DNA of 64,000 nucleotides, taken from assembly GCF_000420385.1 (NCBI RefSeq), contig NZ_ATUV01000002.1, positions 389,600-453,599 of the forward strand, given 5' to 3'. This document shows, piece after piece, positions 60,011-64,000 of this stretch. Position numbers and translations under genes: made by a program. How positions within the stretch are numbered: position 1 is the stretch's first letter; each line of letters starts with the position of its first letter. The notes beneath the pieces were generated by a model, which was not told the origin of the DNA, ran no database searches, and was given only the letters and a program-made list of their open reading frames with translations. The DNA comes from Hippea alviniae EP5-r. GTDB taxonomy: Bacteria > Campylobacterota_A > Desulfurellia > Desulfurellales > Hippeaceae.

Positions 60011-62059
60011 ATGGATGATAACAAAAAAAAGATAGTTGAGGAACTGATAAGAGAAGACACGGGTGATGTAAGGATATTAAATAAATACGAAAGATACCTT
60101 GTTCTGTTTATCGGGGTATCATGGGCTCTGTTTCAGCTTTCTATAGCAAGTTGGTTAACGATAGACAGTACATTTTCTCGTTCTATTCATCTTGCTTTTG
60201 CTATGGCTATGATTTTCTTATCTGTTCCATTTTTCAAAAAGAGAAAAATAGGTTTTTTACCGTTCCTATCGCAGAGAGAAGGTATTCCGTGGATTGATTA
60301 TATATTTGCCATCGTTGGTGTTATATCCGCTTTATATATCACTATTGCTTGGAATGGCATTATGATGAGAATGGGTTCCCCTAATCTTACGGATAAAGTG
60401 TTTGGCCTTTTGCTTATATTAATGGTTTTTGAAGCAACAAGGAGAGCTGTTGGGCCTGCATTACCTATAGTTGGAATACTTTTCACACTTTATGGTTTTT
60501 TAGGACCAAATTTGCCAGAACTGTTTGCTTATAAGGGTGTTACGCTTGATAAATATGTAAGTCAACTTTCTTTATCAACTGAAGGCATATTTGGGATACC
60601 TTTAAGGGTTTCCACCAATATTGTTTATCTTTTTGTTTTGCTCGGTGCTATGTTAGAGAAGGCAGGGGCCGGAAAGTTCTTTATTGACCTTGCTTTTGCG
60701 GGTTTAGGGCGCTATAAGGGTGGACCTGCAAAATCTGCTGTTGTTGCAAGTGGTTTGACCGGTCTGGTATCAGGTTCTTCGGTTGCCAATGTCGTGACTA
60801 CGGGGACTTTTACCATTCCGTTGATGAAAAAAACCGGTTATCCTGCCACAAAAGCCGGTGCCACCGAAGTTGCAGCAAGTATAAATGGTCAGCTTATGCC
60901 TCCTATAATGGGTGCTGCTGCATTTATCATAGCAGAGTATGTTAATGTTCCATATATACAGGTTGTAAAAGCTGCCTTTATTCCAGCCTTAGTTGCCTAT
61001 ATTACTCTCTTTTATGTTTCCCATCTTGAAGCAAGCAAACTTGGGTTGAAGGGCTTACCGAAAGATGAGTTACCAAACGCAAAAGAGGTTTTAAGAAACG
61101 GCTTTCACTATCTTATACCTATAACTTGGCTTGTTATAGAACTTATGGTTTTGAGACACTCACCGGCAATGTCTGCTTTTAGGACGATAATAATTTTGGG
61201 TTTTGTCATTCTTTATCAGGAGTTAAGAAAAATAAAAAAGGAGGGCATAAATCTTGCAGCTGCTATAAAAAACACATTTGCCTTAATAGGCGAAGCATTC
61301 CTTTCTGGTTCGAGAAATATGGTTATAGTTGCACTTGCTTGTGCTTCGGCTGGTATAGTTGTTGGTCTTGTTGCGACAGGTATAGGAAGTATGATAACCG
61401 AACTTGTTGATACTATGGCACATGGCAACATCTACCTTCTTCTTATCATAACTGCTATGGCAAGTCTGCTTCTTGGTATGGGTTTACCTACCACGGCTAA
61501 CTATATAGTTATGGCTTCTTTAACAGCACCTGTAATAGTTACTATAGCTCAGAATTACGGATTTTTCGTTCCGTTAATGGCGGCTCACCTTTTCTGTTTC
61601 TATTTTGGAATAATAGCAGACGATACTCCACCGGTTGGTTTGGCTGCCTATGCTGCTGCTGCATTGGCTGATGCTGACCCAATACCTACAGCTATTCAAG
61701 GCTTTATTTACGATATGAGAACAGCTATTCTGCCTTTCATGTTCGTTTTTAATCCCGATTTGATTTTGCATAACATAACAAGCTGGCCTAAAATAATAAT
61801 GATATTTGCTATGGCTGTTTTAGGTTCCTTTGCCTTTGCGAGTGCGTTACAAGGATGGTTTTTGACTAAGAATAAGTGGTACGAAATACCATTTTTCTTG
61901 GCTGCAGCATGGATTCTGCTTAATCCTGCTGGTCTTTTGCACTGGTTGCATTTACCAGACGATATGAAATATTATATGTATTTAGTTGGTCTTTTAATCT
62001 GGGGGCTTTTGTATATCGAGCAAAAAGCAAGAGCAAAAGCTCAACCACAAGCCGTTTAA
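60011..62059 (+). CDS. TRAP transporter permease, DctQ-DctM fusion (TAXI type)
   Basis: 682 residues from ATG 60011; the longer frame starts inside the attenuator. Four N-terminal helices of the small-permease type (YLVLFIGVSWALFQLS ...) precede about 12 helices of DctM type. The latter include SGLTGLVSGSSVANVVTTGT, INGQLMPPIMGAAAF, LLLGMGLPTTANYIV and IIADDTPPVGLAAYAAA. Uses the ion gradient to import the solute bound by the TAXI protein. Confidence 0.94.
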   Translation: MDDNKKKIVEELIREDTGDVRILNKYERYLVLFIGVSWALFQLSIASWLTIDSTFSRSIHLAFAMAMIFLSVPFFKKRKIGFLPFLSQREGIPWIDYIFAIVGVISALYITIAWNGIMMRMGSPNLTDKVFGLLLILMVFEATRRAVGPALPIVGILFTLYGFLGPNLPELFAYKGVTLDKYVSQLSLSTEGIFGIPLRVSTNIVYLFVLLGAMLEKAGAGKFFIDLAFAGLGRYKGGPAKSAVVASGLTGLVSGSSVANVVTTGTFTIPLMKKTGYPATKAGATEVAASINGQLMPPIMGAAAFIIAEYVNVPYIQVVKAAFIPALVAYITLFYVSHLEASKLGLKGLPKDELPNAKEVLRNGFHYLIPITWLVIELMVLRHSPAMSAFRTIIILGFVILYQELRKIKKEGINLAAAIKNTFALIGEAFLSGSRNMVIVALACASAGIVVGLVATGIGSMITELVDTMAHGNIYLLLIITAMASLLLGMGLPTTANYIVMASLTAPVIVTIAQNYGFFVPLMAAHLFCFYFGIIADDTPPVGLAAYAAAALADADPIPTAIQGFIYDMRTAILPFMFVFNPDLILHNITSWPKIIMIFAMAVLGSFAFASALQGWFLTKNKWYEIPFFLAAAWILLNPAGLLHWLHLPDDMKYYMYLVGLLIWGLLYIEQKARAKAQPQAV

Positions 62060-62072
62060 GGAGGGTGTTAAC

Positions 62073-63335
62073 TTGTTTTGTTTAAATATGAATGTTAAGG
62101 ATTTGCCGCTGTCTGCTACCTTAGAAATAAATGAGAAAAGTAATGAACTCTTGGAAAACGGCTTTAAAGTGTATAAACTGGGTTTGGGTCAGTCTCCGTT
62201 TAATGTTCCAGATCCAGTTGTTGAAGAGTTAAAAAGATACGCCCATGTTAAGGATTATCTTCCGGTAAAAGGATTGAAAAGACTTAGAGAAGCTGTTTCT
62301 GAGTACTATTTAAAAAGCCAGGGTGTAAGATTTAATCCGGACAATATTTTGATAGGTCCTGGTTCAAAGGAGCTTATGTTCATAGCTCAGCTTGTTATGT
62401 ATGGAGAGCTTTTGCTTGCATCACCAAGCTGGGTTTCTTATGCTCCACAGTCCAAAATTTTGGGAAGAAATCTTGTCTGGCTTGAGACGAAAGAAGAAGA
62501 TGATTGGCTCTTAATGCCTGATGTAGTTGACAACTATTGCAAAAATAATAAGTATTCTCAAAAAATTATAATACTCAACTATCCTAACAATCCTACAGGA
62601 AAGACATACCCGCTTGAGCTTTTAAGGGATTTAGCTGAAGTTTTCAGAAAACATGGTGTTATAGTGATATCAGATGAGATTTACGGAGAACTGCATCACG
62701 AAGGTAAACATATTTCAATAGCCAAGTTTTATCCTGAAGGAACAATTATAAGCAGTGGTTTAAGTAAGTGGGCTGGAGCAGGTGGGTGGCGTCTTGGTAC
62801 ATTTGCCATACCTGATGAGTTGAAAATTTTGGCAGACAAGATGGCTTCCGTTGCAAGCGAGACATTTACTTCTGTTAGTGCCCCGATTCAATATGCTGCA
62901 GTAAGGGCTTTCAATATAGATGAAGCTTTGCAGGATTACCTAAAAAGAAGCAGAGCTATTCTAAAGGCTTTGGCTAAGTATATTTTTGATAAATTTAACA
63001 AAGTCGGTATAAGTGTATCTTTGGCAGATGGAGCTTTTTATTACCTGCCAAACTTTTCCAAGTTTAAAAAGCAGTTTAATAAAATAGGTATAAAAACAAG
63101 CAGAGAGCTTTGCAAGAGAGCCCTTGAAGATATTCAGGTTGCATTCCTGCCCGGCGATGATTTTGGAAGACCAGAAGATGAGTTGACAGCCAGAATAGCC
63201 TATGTCGATTTTGACGGTAAATTAGCTTTAGAAGCTGCAAAAAATGAAGAAGTTAACGAAGAGTTTTTAAGGAAATATTGCTCAAATACAGTCGTTGCAA
63301 TTGATAGAATTTGCGATTGGGTTGCTGGTTTATAA
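62073..63335 (+). CDS. Class I/II PLP-dependent aminotransferase
   Basis: 420 residues. The TTG at 62073 fits AAGGAGG at 62058-62064 (eight-base spacing), while ATG 62088 would be too far. VYKLGLGQSPFNVPDPVVEE, NYPNNPTG and VISDEIYGELHHEGK are present, as is the Schiff-base lysine SSGLSKWAGAGGWRLG. Probably aspartate- or aromatic-type; substrate uncertain. Directly follows the TRAP permease, so imported amino or keto acids are plausible substrates. Confidence 0.9.
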   Translation: MFCLNMNVKDLPLSATLEINEKSNELLENGFKVYKLGLGQSPFNVPDPVVEELKRYAHVKDYLPVKGLKRLREAVSEYYLKSQGVRFNPDNILIGPGSKELMFIAQLVMYGELLLASPSWVSYAPQSKILGRNLVWLETKEEDDWLLMPDVVDNYCKNNKYSQKIIILNYPNNPTGKTYPLELLRDLAEVFRKHGVIVISDEIYGELHHEGKHISIAKFYPEGTIISSGLSKWAGAGGWRLGTFAIPDELKILADKMASVASETFTSVSAPIQYAAVRAFNIDEALQDYLKRSRAILKALAKYIFDKFNKVGISVSLADGAFYYLPNFSKFKKQFNKIGIKTSRELCKRALEDIQVAFLPGDDFGRPEDELTARIAYVDFDGKLALEAAKNEEVNEEFLRKYCSNTVVAIDRICDWVAGL

Positions 63336-63362
63336 AAAATGATAAAATTTGAAAAATTCTCC

Positions 63363-63405
63363 TTGACTTTTCCCCCAAAGTGTATTATATTCTCATTCCG
63401 TCGCT
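63363..63405 (+). promoter_or_regulatory. rrn promoter and leader hairpin
   Basis: TTGACT (63363-63368) and TATATT (63386-63391) with a 17-base spacer. The leader then forms GTCGCT-TGAA-AGCGAC (63400-63415), similar to a boxB-type antitermination hairpin. Confidence 0.65.
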
Positions 63406-63503
63406 TGAAAGCGACATGATCTTTTACAAGCCAAGATGGAAGATAAAGCCCTGGTTGATATAGAGTTTTAGCCAGAACTTAATTGAGTCTTACTTTCATG
63501 TTT

Positions 63504-64000
<497 letters not shown>

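Overview
The window comes from a Gram-negative, AT-rich bacterial chromosome with outer-membrane proteins (TolC, OmpA), a MinCDE system and tmRNA. The partial 16S gene, archaeal-type ApgM, FolE2, TAXI-type TRAP transporter, Feo system and sucCD suggest a thermophilic sulfur-reducing member of the Desulfurellaceae (Hippea/Desulfurella type). That assignment is my inference from gene content; no search was run.

Layout. Positions 1-2282 are chromosome: hutH (cut by the window edge), a MarR regulator, tRNA-Glu and tRNA-Gln. From 2497 to 29445 lies a foreign element of about 26.9 kb. It is bounded by a perfect 48-bp direct repeat made of the 3' half of tRNA-Arg(TCT). The intact tRNA-Arg is at the right end (29398-29474) beside tRNA-Pro. 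Before insertion, Pro-Arg-Gln-Glu would have been a compact tRNA cluster on the minus strand. From 29618 to 64000 the sequence is ordinary chromosome with intact, tightly packed genes: EamA/TolC/OmpA, coaE, a HhH glycosylase, ArnT-like transferase, apgM, yjbQ, minCDE, trm112, ssrA, a Bax-like hydrolase, feoAB, rnhA, sucCD, thiolase, folE2, a PMA-type P-ATPase, msrA, dnaE, a nucleotide-sugar epimerase, a TAXI-TRAP transporter, an aminotransferase and the start of an rrn operon.

The element looks like an integrated plasmid or decayed ICE. At its left end are a tyrosine integrase broken by several frameshifts, an excisionase-like gene, and CTTCCAA arm-type repeats that recur at the right end. 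Next come a broken primase/helicase, a Rep-like protein and two clusters of 22-bp-spaced iterons. The middle holds HicBA and a cassette with two single-domain tyrosine recombinases. Between the recombinases are a Cys-rich unknown protein, a promoter-driven and terminator-bounded RNA with a three-way-junction fold, and a DUF3800 protein. Then follow two back-to-back MazF-type toxin-antitoxin pairs and a transfer remnant with a 1027-residue TraG-N protein. The rest contains a frameshifted ISNCY/IS1202-like insertion sequence, Phd/PIN, a Panacea-type antitoxin with a broken nuclease-like partner, three unknown genes with duplicated leaders, a Fic protein, and partition/DNA-binding remnants. I see no relaxase or coupling protein.

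Decay is concentrated in the element's integration, replication and transfer genes, mostly as indels in A-runs. Toxin-antitoxin genes and recombinase cassette genes are mostly intact, and I see no broken gene in the chromosomal part. The most unusual objects are the twin-recombinase cassette with its small structured RNA, the Panacea/nuclease pair, and the 22-bp iteron region.
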